A stretch of DNA of 64,000 nucleotides from Microbacterium thalli. Lineage in GTDB: Bacteria > Actinomycetota > Actinomycetes > Actinomycetales > Microbacteriaceae. This document shows positions 8,031 to 16,453 of the stretch, piece by piece (within the stretch, counting starts at the first letter, position 1; every line of letters starts with the position of its first letter). The stretch is taken from positions 930,001 through 994,000 of the forward strand of contig NZ_JAQZCH010000002.1 of the NCBI RefSeq assembly GCF_028737325.1, written 5' to 3'. The position numbers were made by a program, and so were the translations under genes. Below the pieces are notes generated by a model. It was not told the DNA's origin. It worked only from the letters and a program-made list of their open reading frames with translations, and did not search any database.

Positions 8031-8849
8031 CGCCGGAGCGAACTGGACGACCGTGTCCCAGGCGAGCTTGACGACGAGGATGGACAGCACGACGAGGAAC
8101 ACGATCCGGACGAAACCGCTGCCGTTCTTCGTGGCCATGCGCGCCCCGATGAACCCGCCCGTCATGTTCGCCGCCGCCATCACCAGCGCGAGCACCAGCA
8201 GGATCTCGCCGTGCACGCCGTACACCAGCAGCGCGGCGAGATTGGTGGTGAGGTTCGCGATCTTGGCGTTGACGCTCGCCTGCAGGAACCCGTACCCGAG
8301 CACCGCCACGAGCAGGATCACGAAGAACGATCCCGTACCGGGACCGAGGATGCCGTCGTAGAACCCGACGCTCACTCCGATGAGGCTCGAGCGCCCGATG
8401 ATCGCCCCGCGCCTCTCGTGGCGCGGCTCGTGCGTCAGGCCCATCTTGGGTTTGAGCAAGGTGTAGATCGCGACGGCGACGACCGCCACCAGCACGATCG
8501 GGGTCAGCAGCTCGCGCGGGACGTAGCGCGACAGCGCCGCTCCGACCGCCGACCCGCCGAATGCGCCGCCCACGAGCGGCAGGAGCAGCACGAGCTGCAC
8601 GCGGATGCGGCGCAGGTACACCCAGCTGGCCGACAGAGTGCCCGCGAAGGACGACAGCTTGTTCGTTCCGAGGATGAACGGCGTCGCCACGTCCCGGGGA
8701 ACACCGATCACGAGGGCGGGGAGCTGGATGAGCCCTCCCCCGCCGACCACGGCGTCGACCCACCCGGCGACCCCCGCTGCGACGACCAGGAAGACGAGCG
8801 CGGAGACCGAGACCGGCAGCCAGTCGGCGAGGAGGGGACCATCGAACAC
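8028..8849 (-). CDS. TauE/SafE (TSUP) family membrane transporter
   Basis: This 273-residue protein is almost wholly hydrophobic, with about eight membrane helices. It shows the two TSUP repeats, each with a glycine-rich turn: GWVDAVVGGGGLIQLPAL near the N-terminus and GFYDGILGPGTGSFF in the second half. TSUP proteins move sulfite, sulfonates or other small organosulfur anions; the substrate here is unknown. I set the start at GTG 8849, nine bases after GGAG; a TTG 12 codons upstream is possible. It ends ten bases before dapB on the same strand and follows the GrpB-like gene. Confidence 0.88.
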   Translation of the reverse strand: MFDGPLLADWLPVSVSALVFLVVAAGVAGWVDAVVGGGGLIQLPALVIGVPRDVATPFILGTNKLSSFAGTLSASWVYLRRIRVQLVLLLPLVGGAFGGSAVGAALSRYVPRELLTPIVLVAVVAVAIYTLLKPKMGLTHEPRHERRGAIIGRSSLIGVSVGFYDGILGPGTGSFFVILLVAVLGYGFLQASVNAKIANLTTNLAALLVYGVHGEILLVLALVMAAANMTGGFIGARMATKNGSGFVRIVFLVVLSILVVKLAWDTVVQFAPA

Positions 8850-8914
8850 CGGTCGATTCTCCGGCTCGGGCGCCTCCCCGTCCAATCCGCCGATCCGGTG
8901 CGCGATGTCCCGCG

Positions 8915-9490
8915 CTACGCGCCGAGGTCGTCGAAGAAACGGGTCTTGGCGCGCGTGTAGTCGTCGTAGTCCGCTTTGCCGGCGTTCTCGACGGAAAGGC
9001 GCCGCTTCAGCTGCTGATAACGCTCGCGGGCGACGGGGTCCGCACGCAGGCGGTCTCGGAACGATACGGTCGCCCGACCCCACGGCGAATCGGCGCGACG
9101 GATATGGAGGATCACGCCGCCGCCGTCCGACACGAACAGCCGCTTCTCCCAGACCTCGTCGGGAACGGGTTCGCCCCCGCGCGGGATGTCTCGGAAGACC
9201 CCCGGCGAGTCGGGCCGGGAGCCCCAAGCGCGCCGGAAGCCTGCGGCACCGAGCCGTAAGCTCAGCTCCTCCTCGGACGGCAACGGCACGATGCGGACCT
9301 GAAGATCGATGATCGGCTTGGCATCGAGGTCGGCCACGGCCGTCGACCCGATGTGGTCGAAGTGAGCTCGGTCGGCGCCCGGCAGGCCCGCAAGGGCCCG
9401 ACTGACATCGTCGAGCCGCGACTGCGCTGTCTCAGCCCACGTGGGATCGTGCGGCGAGAGCCGCGCGGGGTTGTCCGGACCCGAGGTCAC
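8915..9490 (-). CDS. GrpB family (UPF0157) protein
   Basis: The 191-residue protein has the GrpB hallmark HIGSTAVADLDAKPIIDL near residues 45-62. It resembles the active-site region of nucleotidyltransferases (GS followed by a D-x-D-like pair), so the family is placed in that superfamily; some members are fused to dephospho-CoA kinase, but no clear function is established. The GTG start is five bases after the stop of the histidine phosphatase gene, which implies co-transcription. Confidence 0.87.
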   Translation of the reverse strand: MTSGPDNPARLSPHDPTWAETAQSRLDDVSRALAGLPGADRAHFDHIGSTAVADLDAKPIIDLQVRIVPLPSEEELSLRLGAAGFRRAWGSRPDSPGVFRDIPRGGEPVPDEVWEKRLFVSDGGGVILHIRRADSPWGRATVSFRDRLRADPVARERYQQLKRRLSVENAGKADYDDYTRAKTRFFDDLGA

Positions 9491-9495
9491 GCGGG

Positions 9496-10095
9496 TCAGA
9501 CGAGCAGGATGTCGGGCAGACCGGTGCGCAGCTCGACCGGAAGGTGGGCGAGGTCGTTGTGCGACACCAGCGTCCAGGGCCGGCCCGGGCGCTGCGCGAG
9601 CACCGTCAGTCCGCAGTGGGCCTGGTTGATCGTCAGCCAGCGCCAGTCGGGTGCCTGGAGCACCTCGCGCACGAACCAGGCGATGACGAAGTTGTGGGTG
9701 ATGAGGAGCTCATGCGTCTCGGGCTTGCGCGCGAGGAATTCACCTACCGCATCGGACATCTGCGCGGCGCCGGCCTCGATCTCCGCCTCGGTGTACGAGC
9801 CGAAGAACGACTCGTAGGCCGGCGGGGTGTCGGGCGTCATCCCGGTCGGCACGCAGTCGAACAGCAGCGACGAAGCCTGCGGCGAGAGCGCGGGAAGTCG
9901 CTTGGCGACGGCGCGCGCGGTTTCTTGCGCCCGCTCGAGGGGCGAGTGCCAGACGGCGTCGAGCGGCACCCCGGAGATACGGTCGGCGAGGAGTTCGGCC
10001 TGGCGGCGGCCACGCGGAGAGAGCGGGCCGTCCTCGAGTCCGTGCTCGGCGTCCTGATGCTCTCCGTGGCGCACGAGGTAGAGATACTGCGTCAC
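9496..10095 (-). CDS. Histidine phosphatase (phosphoglycerate mutase-like)
   Basis: The 199-residue protein opens with YLYLVRHGEHQD, where RHG is the phosphohistidine motif of the branch-1 superfamily. The second catalytic histidine is probably in LLITHNFVIAW, and the acid residue in the middle. Such enzymes remove phosphate from sugars, nucleotides or proteins; the substrate is not predictable. GTG 10095 puts the motif at the expected distance from the N-terminus. The sequence upstream lacks a ribosome binding site; a TAGGGT at 10133-10138 would give a leader of about 30 bases. GrpB follows after five bases. Confidence 0.88.
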   Translation of the reverse strand: MTQYLYLVRHGEHQDAEHGLEDGPLSPRGRRQAELLADRISGVPLDAVWHSPLERAQETARAVAKRLPALSPQASSLLFDCVPTGMTPDTPPAYESFFGSYTEAEIEAGAAQMSDAVGEFLARKPETHELLITHNFVIAWFVREVLQAPDWRWLTINQAHCGLTVLAQRPGRPWTLVSHNDLAHLPVELRTGLPDILLV

Positions 10096-10132
10096 AGAAG
10101 CTCGATTCGAAACGATGAACAGGGCGTGATCC

Positions 10133-10138
10133 ACCCTA
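10133..10138 (-). promoter_or_regulatory. Possible -10 of the histidine phosphatase gene
   Basis: TAGGGT on the minus strand, about 38 bases before the GTG start, in the 112-base gap after the aldo/keto reductase gene. No -35 match is visible. Confidence 0.4.
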
Positions 10139-10207
10139 CGACACGGTCCTGACAGGCGGCCCGATGGTCCGGAACCCGCGGTCACGGGCCGTCACGTCGA
10201 GCGCGTG

Positions 10208-11224
10208 TCACTCCACGGCGCGAGCGATGTCGGCGAGGTGCGAGCGGCCGAGCTTGACCCCCACGCCCTGAGCGAGCTGATCGACGTGGCCGGGCAGGCT
10301 CGCGTTGACGATCGGTGCCGTGACGATGCGCTGCGCCAGCAGCCAGGCCACCGCGACGGCGGAGGTCGGCACCGACAGCTCGTCGGTGATGCGGTCGAGT
10401 GCCTTCAGGACACGGGTGCCGCGGCGGTTCATGCGGGCCGCAAGCTGCGAGCCCCGCACGCTCGCCGACAGCCCGGTGCGGTCGCGATGAGCGCCCGTGA
10501 GATAGCCGTGTTCGAGCGCCTGCGACGGCGTGACCGCGAGGCCCTGCGCTCCGGCGATGAGGCGCAGGTCGCCGTCGAAGTCCGAGCGGTGCAACAGGTT
10601 GTAGGGCACGTCGAGCGCCGCGAGCCGGGGGTAGCCCGCCGACGAAAGGATCCGTGCCTCGACGAGCTGCATCGCGGTGTAGCCGCTGGCCCCGAGGGCG
10701 CGGACCTTGCCGCTGTCGACGAGCCATTCCGCCGTCGCCAGCGTGTCTTCGAGCGCGGTCGTGCCGTCGGTGGCGGCATCCAGGTACAGCACGTCGATGC
10801 GGTCGGTTCCCAGCCGCTGGAGCGATGCCTCGACCGAACGGACGAGGTTCACCGACCCGAGCCCCGGGTTGTCGGGATGACCGCCGATGCGAACAGCGAG
10901 GACGACGTCGTCACGGATGCCGCGACTGGCGAGCCACCGCCCGATGATGTGCTCGCTGCGGCCCGAGGCGTAACCGTCGGCGGTGTGGACGGCGTTGCCG
11001 CCGCGCTGCCGATAAGCGTCGAGCACCGCATGGCTGGCCGCGAGGTCGATCGTCCAGCCGAATTCTGCGCCGCCGAGGATCAGGGGGAAGATCCGCATCC
11101 CGGTCTCGCCGACGGCGACACGCACCTGCGACCCGAGCGGGCGACCATGCACCGGGATGGGACTCGACGGGTGCATGTCGGGCGCAGTGCCGGGAGCGAC
11201 CTGAGTCACCCGCTCCCCCGCCAT
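10208..11224 (-). CDS. Aldo/keto reductase-like protein with a degenerate active site
   Basis: The 338-residue chain aligns along its length with aldo/keto reductases, including the canonical one at 21289-22272, but three of the four catalytic residues differ. The DTAxxY block reads HTADGY, so Asp is His80 while Tyr85 is kept; the lysine of ATK is Arg112 (LAVRIG); and the histidine of YQLH is Asp149 (LYLDAATD). GGAGG six bases before the ATG supports the start. The protein may be an inactive scaffold or have another activity. It stands between pnp and the phosphatase gene on the same strand, with its own likely promoter at 11283-11288. Confidence 0.85.
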   Translation of the reverse strand: MAGERVTQVAPGTAPDMHPSSPIPVHGRPLGSQVRVAVGETGMRIFPLILGGAEFGWTIDLAASHAVLDAYRQRGGNAVHTADGYASGRSEHIIGRWLASRGIRDDVVLAVRIGGHPDNPGLGSVNLVRSVEASLQRLGTDRIDVLYLDAATDGTTALEDTLATAEWLVDSGKVRALGASGYTAMQLVEARILSSAGYPRLAALDVPYNLLHRSDFDGDLRLIAGAQGLAVTPSQALEHGYLTGAHRDRTGLSASVRGSQLAARMNRRGTRVLKALDRITDELSVPTSAVAVAWLLAQRIVTAPIVNASLPGHVDQLAQGVGVKLGRSHLADIARAVE

Positions 11225-11282
11225 CGCACACCTCCGCGTCGGCGCCGAGATGTCGAGTCAGTGAACCTCGGCGCGCACTACG

Positions 11283-11288
11283 AGATTA
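11283..11288 (-). promoter_or_regulatory. Possible -10 of the aldo/keto reductase-like gene
   Basis: TAATCT on the minus strand would start a leader of about 50 bases that contains the GGAGG before ATG 11224. The sequence just upstream (11291-11300) carries one copy of the TCACGGCG word also found in the palindrome at 11325-11363. Confidence 0.45.
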
Positions 11289-11324
11289 AGTCACGGCGTG
11301 CCGGTCAGTGCGGATTCCCGGGAA

Positions 11325-11363
11325 CGCGCCGTGAATATCGCATAACTGTTTCATCACGGCGCG
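11325..11363. promoter_or_regulatory. Ten-base inverted repeat around an AT-rich core (possible operator)
   Basis: CGCGCCGTGA (11325-11334) and its exact complement TCACGGCGCG (11354-11363) flank a 19-base core that is unusually AT-rich for this genome. TCACGGCG occurs a third time at 11291-11298. There is no T-run, so a terminator is less likely than a protein-binding site upstream of the aldo/keto reductase-like gene. No regulator gene is adjacent. Confidence 0.5.
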
Positions 11364-11394
11364 CCGCCCTCTTCGACACGGCGGCGGATACGAC

Positions 11395-11426
11395 GGATGC
11401 CCGCCCCCAGTCGGGGACGGGCATCC
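11395..11426 (-). terminator. Terminator after pnp
   Basis: GGATGCCCGCCCC and GGGGACGGGCATCC form a stem around a short loop, 16 bases beyond the pnp stop codon on the transcribed (minus) strand. There is no long U-run, as is common for intrinsic terminators in high-GC actinobacteria. Confidence 0.7.
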
Positions 11427-11441
11427 GGCCGTTCGGGCGTC

Positions 11442-13706
11442 TCAAGCCTCGGCGGGAGCCTCCGTGGCCTCGCCAGCCGGGGCTGCGGCCTCTTCGACGA
11501 CCGGCTCGAGCGACAGCTTGCCGCGGTCGTCGATCTTCGTGATGCGCACGAGGATCTTCTGGCCGACACCCAGGACGTCCTCGACGTTCTCGACGCGCTT
11601 GCCGCCGGCGAGCTTGCGGACCTCGCTGACGTGCAGCAGGCCGTCCTTGCCGGGCAGCAGCGAGACGAACGCGCCGAAGGTCGCGATCTTGACGACGGTT
11701 CCGAGGAACTGCTCGCCCACCTCGGGGTTGGTCGGGTTGGCGATCGCGTTCACCTGCGCGCGAGCCGCCTCGGCCGAGGGTCCGTCGACCGCACCGATGT
11801 ACACGGTGCCGTCGTCCTCGATCGAGATCTGCGCGCCGGTCTCGTCCTGGATCGAGTTGATCGTCTTGCCCTTGGGGCCGATCAGCTCGCCGATCTTGTC
11901 GACCGGGATCTGGACGCTGATGACGCGCGGCGCGGTCGGCGCCATCTCGTCGGGGCTGTCGATCGCGGCGTTCAGAACACCGAGGATCGTCAGACGCGCC
12001 TCCTTGGCCTGGGTCAGCGCAGCCGTGAGCACCGACGACGGGATGCCGTCGAGCTTCGTGTCGAGCTGGATCGCCGTGACGAACTCGCTCGTTCCGGCGA
12101 CCTTGAAGTCCATGTCACCGAGCGCGTCCTCGGCACCGAGGATGTCGGTCAGAGCCGCGTAACGCGTCTCGCCGTCCACCTGATCGGTGACCAGGCCCAT
12201 CGCGATGCCGGCGACGGGTGCGCGCAGCGGCACACCGGCGTTCAGCAGCGACAGGGTCGAGGCGCAGACCGAACCCATCGAGGTCGAGCCGTTGGACCCG
12301 AGGGCCTCGGAGACCTGACGGATCGCGTACGGGAACTCCTCGCGGCTGGGCAGCACCGGCACGAGCGCGCGCTCGGCCAGGAAGCCGTGCCCGATCTCGC
12401 GACGCTTCGGGCTGCCGACACGACCGGTCTCACCGGTCGAGTAGGGCGGGAAGTTGTAGTGGTGCATGTAGCGCTTGCTCGTCGTGGGCGACAGCGAGTC
12501 GATCTGCTGCTCCATCTTGAGCATGTTCAGCGTGGTGACGCCCATGATCTGGGTCTCACCGCGCTGGAAGATCGCCGAGCCGTGGACGCGCGGGATGACC
12601 TGCACCTCGGCGTCGAGCGGACGGATGTCGGCCAGACCGCGACCGTCGATGCGCACGCCCTCGCTGAGGATGCGGCCGCGCACGATCTTCTTCGTCACCG
12701 ACTTGTACGCCGCGGAGAACTCGGCCAGCGCCGAGGCGGGCAGCTGCTCGGCCTCGACCGCAGCGGCGACCTCGCCCTTCACGCGCTCCTTGATGGCGTC
12801 GTCGGCGTTCTGGCGCTCCTGCTTGTCGGCGATCTGGTAGACCCCGGACAGCTCACCGTAGGCGCGCTCGGCGACGAAGTCGTAGACCTCGGGAGCGTAC
12901 GGCGGGAAGACGGGGTAGACGCCCGGCTCACGCGACGCGGACGCGGCCATCGAGGCCTGCGCCTCGACGAGCTGCTTGATGAAGGGCTTCGACGCCTCGA
13001 GGCCCTGCGCGACGATCTCTTCGCTCGGCTTGACGGCGCCGCCCTTGATGAGGTCCCAGCTGCCTTCGGTCGCCTCGGCCTCGACCATCATGATGGCCAC
13101 TTCACCGTCGGGCAGCACACGGCCGGCGACGGTGAGGTCGAAGACGGACTCCTCGACGGTCTTCTGGTTCGGGAAGACGACCCACTGGTCCTCGTGCTGG
13201 CCATGACCCGGGACGAGCGCGAGGCGCACGCCGGCGATGGGGCCGGAGAACGGCAGGCCCGAGATCTGGGTCGACGCCGATGCGGCGTTGATCGCGAGAG
13301 CGTCGTAGTACTCGCCGGGAGCGATCGAGAGGACCGTGATGACGATCTGGACCTCGTTGCGCAGACCGTCGACGAACGACGGGCGCAGCGGGCGGTCGAT
13401 GAGACGGCAGACGAGGATCGCCTCGGTCGAGGGCCGTCCCTCGCGGCGGAAGAACGAACCGGGGATCTTGCCGGCGGCGTACGAGCGCTCCTCGACGTCG
13501 ACGGTCAGCGGGAAGAAGTCGAAGCCTTCGCGCGGGTGCTTGCCGGCGCTGGTGGCCGAGAGGAGCATCGTCTCCTCGTCGAGGTAGGCGGCAACGGCGC
13601 CCTGCGCCTGCTGTGCCAGACGTCCGGTCTCGAACCGGACGGTGCGGGTGCCGAAGCGGCCGTTGTCGAGGACGGCTTCGGCTGCGGTGATTTCTGGACC
13701 TTCCAA
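11442..13706 (-). CDS. pnp: Polyribonucleotide nucleotidyltransferase (PNPase)
   Basis: PNPase degrades RNA phosphorolytically from the 3' end. The 754-residue protein has two RNase PH-like domains, a KH domain ([19 protein letters not shown], about 590-650) and a C-terminal S1 domain ([20 protein letters not shown]), ending in an Ala/Glu-rich tail. The start is a TTG at 13706 with AAGGAG seven bases before it; the product then begins [16 protein letters not shown], which fits the family. In many bacteria rpsO is directly upstream; here there is none, only a 380-base region with a promoter and a hairpin that would lie in the pnp leader. Confidence 0.97.
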   Translation of the reverse strand: MEGPEITAAEAVLDNGRFGTRTVRFETGRLAQQAQGAVAAYLDEETMLLSATSAGKHPREGFDFFPLTVDVEERSYAAGKIPGSFFRREGRPSTEAILVCRLIDRPLRPSFVDGLRNEVQIVITVLSIAPGEYYDALAINAASASTQISGLPFSGPIAGVRLALVPGHGQHEDQWVVFPNQKTVEESVFDLTVAGRVLPDGEVAIMMVEAEATEGSWDLIKGGAVKPSEEIVAQGLEASKPFIKQLVEAQASMAASASREPGVYPVFPPYAPEVYDFVAERAYGELSGVYQIADKQERQNADDAIKERVKGEVAAAVEAEQLPASALAEFSAAYKSVTKKIVRGRILSEGVRIDGRGLADIRPLDAEVQVIPRVHGSAIFQRGETQIMGVTTLNMLKMEQQIDSLSPTTSKRYMHHYNFPPYSTGETGRVGSPKRREIGHGFLAERALVPVLPSREEFPYAIRQVSEALGSNGSTSMGSVCASTLSLLNAGVPLRAPVAGIAMGLVTDQVDGETRYAALTDILGAEDALGDMDFKVAGTSEFVTAIQLDTKLDGIPSSVLTAALTQAKEARLTILGVLNAAIDSPDEMAPTAPRVISVQIPVDKIGELIGPKGKTINSIQDETGAQISIEDDGTVYIGAVDGPSAEAARAQVNAIANPTNPEVGEQFLGTVVKIATFGAFVSLLPGKDGLLHVSEVRKLAGGKRVENVEDVLGVGQKILVRITKIDDRGKLSLEPVVEEAAAPAGEATEAPAEA

Positions 13707-13896
13707 GAGGTCTCTCCTTCTTTGTTTAGACTCGCACGCGCGTTTCGCGCACGAGATCGTGCAAAGGAGCGGGGCAGATATGGGCGCGCGGTCAGAGCCG
13801 CGAGAACCGCCTGCGCTGGTCACCAGTCGAAGATCACCATCTCCGCGGTCGAGACCCGACCGGGATGGGAACCCACCACAGGGGACCAGCTTCCTG

Positions 13897-13941
13897 CCGG
13901 ATCCGCTCCATGAGCTCAGTGTGTAATTGAGCGGATGCCGG
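13897..13941 (-). promoter_or_regulatory. Hairpin in the pnp 5' leader
   Basis: ATCCGCTC (13901-13908) pairs with GAGCGGAT (13929-13936), and CCGG/CCGG extends the stem past one bulged base. On the minus strand it would lie about ten bases into a transcript from 13957-13962 and roughly 190 bases before the pnp start. In Escherichia coli the pnp leader folds into a hairpin cut by RNase III and used for autoregulation; a similar role here is inference. Confidence 0.5.
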
Positions 13942-13956
13942 ACGGCAACCTGCACC

Positions 13957-13962
13957 AGCCTA
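13957..13962 (-). promoter_or_regulatory. Possible -10 of pnp
   Basis: TAGGCT on the minus strand, preceding the leader hairpin. It predicts an unusually long leader of about 240 bases for this genome. Confidence 0.45.
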
Positions 13963-14074
13963 TCAGTGACGGCCTCGCGCGCGAGTCCGCGCCCACCACC
14001 GAGAGGCTGTTTTCTCCGGTCTGGTCGGCCCGTCGTCGGCACCGGACATGTCGGACCGGTTATGGAAAGCGCAG

Positions 14075-14080
14075 TAGCCT
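14075..14080 (+). promoter_or_regulatory. -10 element of the acyltransferase gene, leaderless spacing
   Basis: TAGCCT is followed by six bases (CGTCTG) and the GTG start at 14087. A weak -35 (TCGGAC, 14051-14056) lies 18 bases upstream. Confidence 0.65.
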
Positions 14081-14086
14081 CGTCTG

Positions 14087-14881
14087 GTGAACTCCGACGC
14101 AACCGAGCCGAAGAGCGACGAGCCCGTCGACAGCGAGCACGACGCGGTCGAGACGGTTCCGGGCATCGGCCTGACCTACGTCATCGGCCGCTGGGTGCTG
14201 GCTCCGCTGGCGCGCATGCTCTACCGCCCGCGCATCGAAGGACGCGAGAACTTCCCGCGCAAGGGCGCCGTCATTCTGGCCAGCAACCACCTGTCGTTCA
14301 TCGACTCGTTCGTCATCCCGATGGCCTCGCCCCGCCCCGTCCGGTTCCTGGCCAAGTCGAGCTACTTCGACGGCACGGGTTTCCGCGGCTGGCTCTCGCG
14401 CGAGTTCTTCTTCGCCGCGGGCGCCTTCCCCGTGCGTCGCGGCGCCGGCCAGGCCGCCCTCGACGCCCTCGACCAGCAGAAGAAGATGCTGGATGCCGGC
14501 TGGTCGACGGCGCTGTACCCGGAGGGGACGCGCTCGCTCGACGGTCGTCTCTACAAGGGACGCACCGGCGTGGCCTTCCTGGCCCTGCAGACCGGCGCGC
14601 CCGTCATCCCGGTCGGCCTCATCGGCACGAGCGAGATCATGCCCGTCGGCGCGAAGTTCCCCCGGCTGCGGCCCCGCGTGACGGTCCGCTTCGGCGCGCC
14701 CCTGGACCTCAGCCACCACGGTTCCGCTGACTCGGGGCGAGCCCGCCGCGGCGCGACCGACGAGATCATGGCGGCGATCCACGCCCTGTCGGGCCAGGAG
14801 CTGGCGGGCACCTACAACGAGGCTCCGCCGCAGAACGCCGTCGAACGCATCAAGCAGGCACTCCCCCACGAGCGCCGCTGA
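14087..14881 (+). CDS. 1-acyl-sn-glycerol-3-phosphate acyltransferase family protein
   Basis: The 264-residue protein has the PlsC acyltransferase motifs: the catalytic NHLSFID (H-x4-D) near residue 67 and the phosphate-binding YPEGTRS near residue 144. It probably acylates lysophosphatidic acid or another lysolipid at the membrane face. The first 25 residues are acidic and disordered. The GTG start is six bases from a TAGCCT hexamer with no ribosome binding site, so the mRNA is probably leaderless. It is convergent with the OsmC-type gene that ends 17 bases away. Confidence 0.9.
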   Translation: MNSDATEPKSDEPVDSEHDAVETVPGIGLTYVIGRWVLAPLARMLYRPRIEGRENFPRKGAVILASNHLSFIDSFVIPMASPRPVRFLAKSSYFDGTGFRGWLSREFFFAAGAFPVRRGAGQAALDALDQQKKMLDAGWSTALYPEGTRSLDGRLYKGRTGVAFLALQTGAPVIPVGLIGTSEIMPVGAKFPRLRPRVTVRFGAPLDLSHHGSADSGRARRGATDEIMAAIHALSGQELAGTYNEAPPQNAVERIKQALPHERR

Positions 14882-14897
14882 ACGCGGCGCGTCGACA

Positions 14898-15377
14898 TCA
14901 CTCCGAGCCGGCGACGACGATCGTGGGCTCGTGCCGGACCGGGAAGTTCACCGAGTTCGCGATGAAGCACCATTCGTGCGCCTGCGCGTGCGCGCGCTGC
15001 GCGGCATCCACCATCGATGCGTCGGCGACGACGACGCGGGGACGCAGCACGACCTCGACGAAGGCACCGCCGCCGCGACCGTCCTCGCGCATCACACCCG
15101 TCGCGTCGTCGCTGTAGCCGACGACCACGACGCCGGCCGACACGCACGCGTGTAGGTAGGAGAGGAGGTGGCACTCGGCGAGCGCCGACACCAGCAGGTC
15201 TTCGGGGTTCCACCGCGCGGGGTCGCCCCGGAACGGCTTGTCGCTCGAGGCGGCGAGATCGGGCTTGCCCGCGATGCTGAGGGTGACGGACCGGTCGTAG
15301 TCGCGGTATCCGCTCGTGCCGGCGCCGCGGCTTCCGGTCCATTCGGCACGGACGGCGTACCGGTGCTCACCCCACAT
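14898..15377 (-). CDS. OsmC family protein
   Basis: The 159-residue protein shows the OsmC fold with a reactive cysteine in SALAECHLLSYLHAC and the C-terminal FPVRHEPTIVV typical of a YhfA/SACOL-like subgroup rather than Ohr. The N-terminus (MWGEHRYAVRAEWTG) fits an OsmC first strand. Likely a thiol-dependent hydroperoxide reductase or detoxifier. CAGACT lies six bases before the ATG, a weak leaderless arrangement. It is divergent from the asparaginase gene, whose -10 is 35 bases away. Confidence 0.87.
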   Translation of the reverse strand: MWGEHRYAVRAEWTGSRGAGTSGYRDYDRSVTLSIAGKPDLAASSDKPFRGDPARWNPEDLLVSALAECHLLSYLHACVSAGVVVVGYSDDATGVMREDGRGGGAFVEVVLRPRVVVADASMVDAAQRAHAQAHEWCFIANSVNFPVRHEPTIVVAGSE

Positions 15378-15417
15378 GCGCACAGTCTGACACGCGGCGA
15401 TCGCCGCCCGCCGACGG

Positions 15418-15423
15418 TAGGCT
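15418..15423 (+). promoter_or_regulatory. -10 element of the asparaginase gene, leaderless spacing
   Basis: TAGGCT, six bases (GGCGGG), then GTG at 15430. The arrangement is the same as at 14075 and 3455. Confidence 0.65.
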
Positions 15424-15429
15424 GGCGGG

Positions 15430-16419
15430 GTGCCGCAGACCCTCCCCGTTTCCGCCGCTGTCGAACTCGCGGTCGTGGAGCGCAGCGGTTTCATCGAGTC
15501 GCGTCACGCCGGGGCCGCCGTCGTACTCGGCCCCGACGGTGCGCTGCTGCGCACGCTCGGCGATGTCGATGCGCCGATCCTGCCGCGCTCGACGCTGAAG
15601 CCGCTGCAAGCGCTCGCCAGCCTGACCGCCGGCGCCGTGCTCGAGGGCGAGAGCCTGGGTCTTGCGACGGCCAGCCACTCCGGCACAGACCGTCACGTGG
15701 CCGTCGTGCGCGACATCCTCAACTCCGTCGGACTCGGTGAGGACGACCTCGGCTGCCCGCCGGCGTGGCCCGGTGACACGGCGACGCGCGACGAGCTCGT
15801 TCGCGAGCTGGGCTCCCCCACCCGTATTCGCATGAACTGCTCCGGCAAGCACGCGGCCATGCTCGCGGCGTGCGTCGCAAGCGGTTGGGACACCGCCACC
15901 TACCTGTCTCCGGACCACCCGTTGCAGGTGCACACGCGCGACGTCATCGAGCGCCTCACCGGCGCGAAGGCCGCAGCCATGGCGATCGACGGATGCGGTG
16001 CACCGGTTTACGCGATGAGCCTGGTCGCGCTCGGACGCGCGATCCAGCGCATCGGCACGGCGAGCGAGCGCTCGCCCTTCGCGCTGCACCGCATGGCGGG
16101 AGCGCTCGTGCGCGCGGTGCGGGAGAACCCCTGGACGATCGACGGCCCCGGCCGCCCCGACACCGTCGCGATCGAGCGGCTGGGTGTGTTCACCAAGACC
16201 GGCGCCGAAGGCGTGATGGTGATGGTCGCACCCGATGGGACGACCGCCGCGTTGAAGGTGCTCGACGGCAACGGCCGCGCTGCGAGCGCGATCGCGCTGA
16301 CCCTGCTCGTGCGGGCGGGCGCCCTCGAGGCCGCCCAGGTCGCACCGGTGATCGCGAAGCTTCCGCTGACGGTGTTCGGCGGCGGACAGGATGTCGGCAT
16401 CATCCGGCCGACGGTGTAG
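15430..16419 (+). CDS. L-asparaginase, thermolabile (AnsA/ReAII-type) family
   Basis: This 329-residue protein belongs to the asparaginase family first described from Rhizobium etli, unrelated to the classical type I/II enzymes. Its signatures are present: PRSTLKPLQA, ATASHSGTDRHV, NCSGKHAAML and IDGCGAP. It hydrolyses asparagine to aspartate and ammonia in the cytoplasm. The GTG start follows a leaderless -10. Alanine dehydrogenase starts 35 bases downstream with its own ribosome binding site, so the pair probably forms a small amino-acid catabolic operon. Confidence 0.92.
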   Translation: MPQTLPVSAAVELAVVERSGFIESRHAGAAVVLGPDGALLRTLGDVDAPILPRSTLKPLQALASLTAGAVLEGESLGLATASHSGTDRHVAVVRDILNSVGLGEDDLGCPPAWPGDTATRDELVRELGSPTRIRMNCSGKHAAMLAACVASGWDTATYLSPDHPLQVHTRDVIERLTGAKAAAMAIDGCGAPVYAMSLVALGRAIQRIGTASERSPFALHRMAGALVRAVRENPWTIDGPGRPDTVAIERLGVFTKTGAEGVMVMVAPDGTTAALKVLDGNGRAASAIALTLLVRAGALEAAQVAPVIAKLPLTVFGGGQDVGIIRPTV

Positions 16420-16453
16420 CCGCTCCTCACGAGGGAGCGCGGAAAGGACTGCC

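Larger units (their letters stand above)
13707..14086. other. 380-base gene-free region between divergent pnp and acyltransferase genes
   Basis: No credible gene was found here on either strand. It holds the pnp promoter (13957-13962) and leader hairpin (13897-13941) on the minus strand and the acyltransferase -10 (14075-14080) on the plus strand. About 110 bases between the two promoters show nothing recognisable. Confidence 0.7.
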
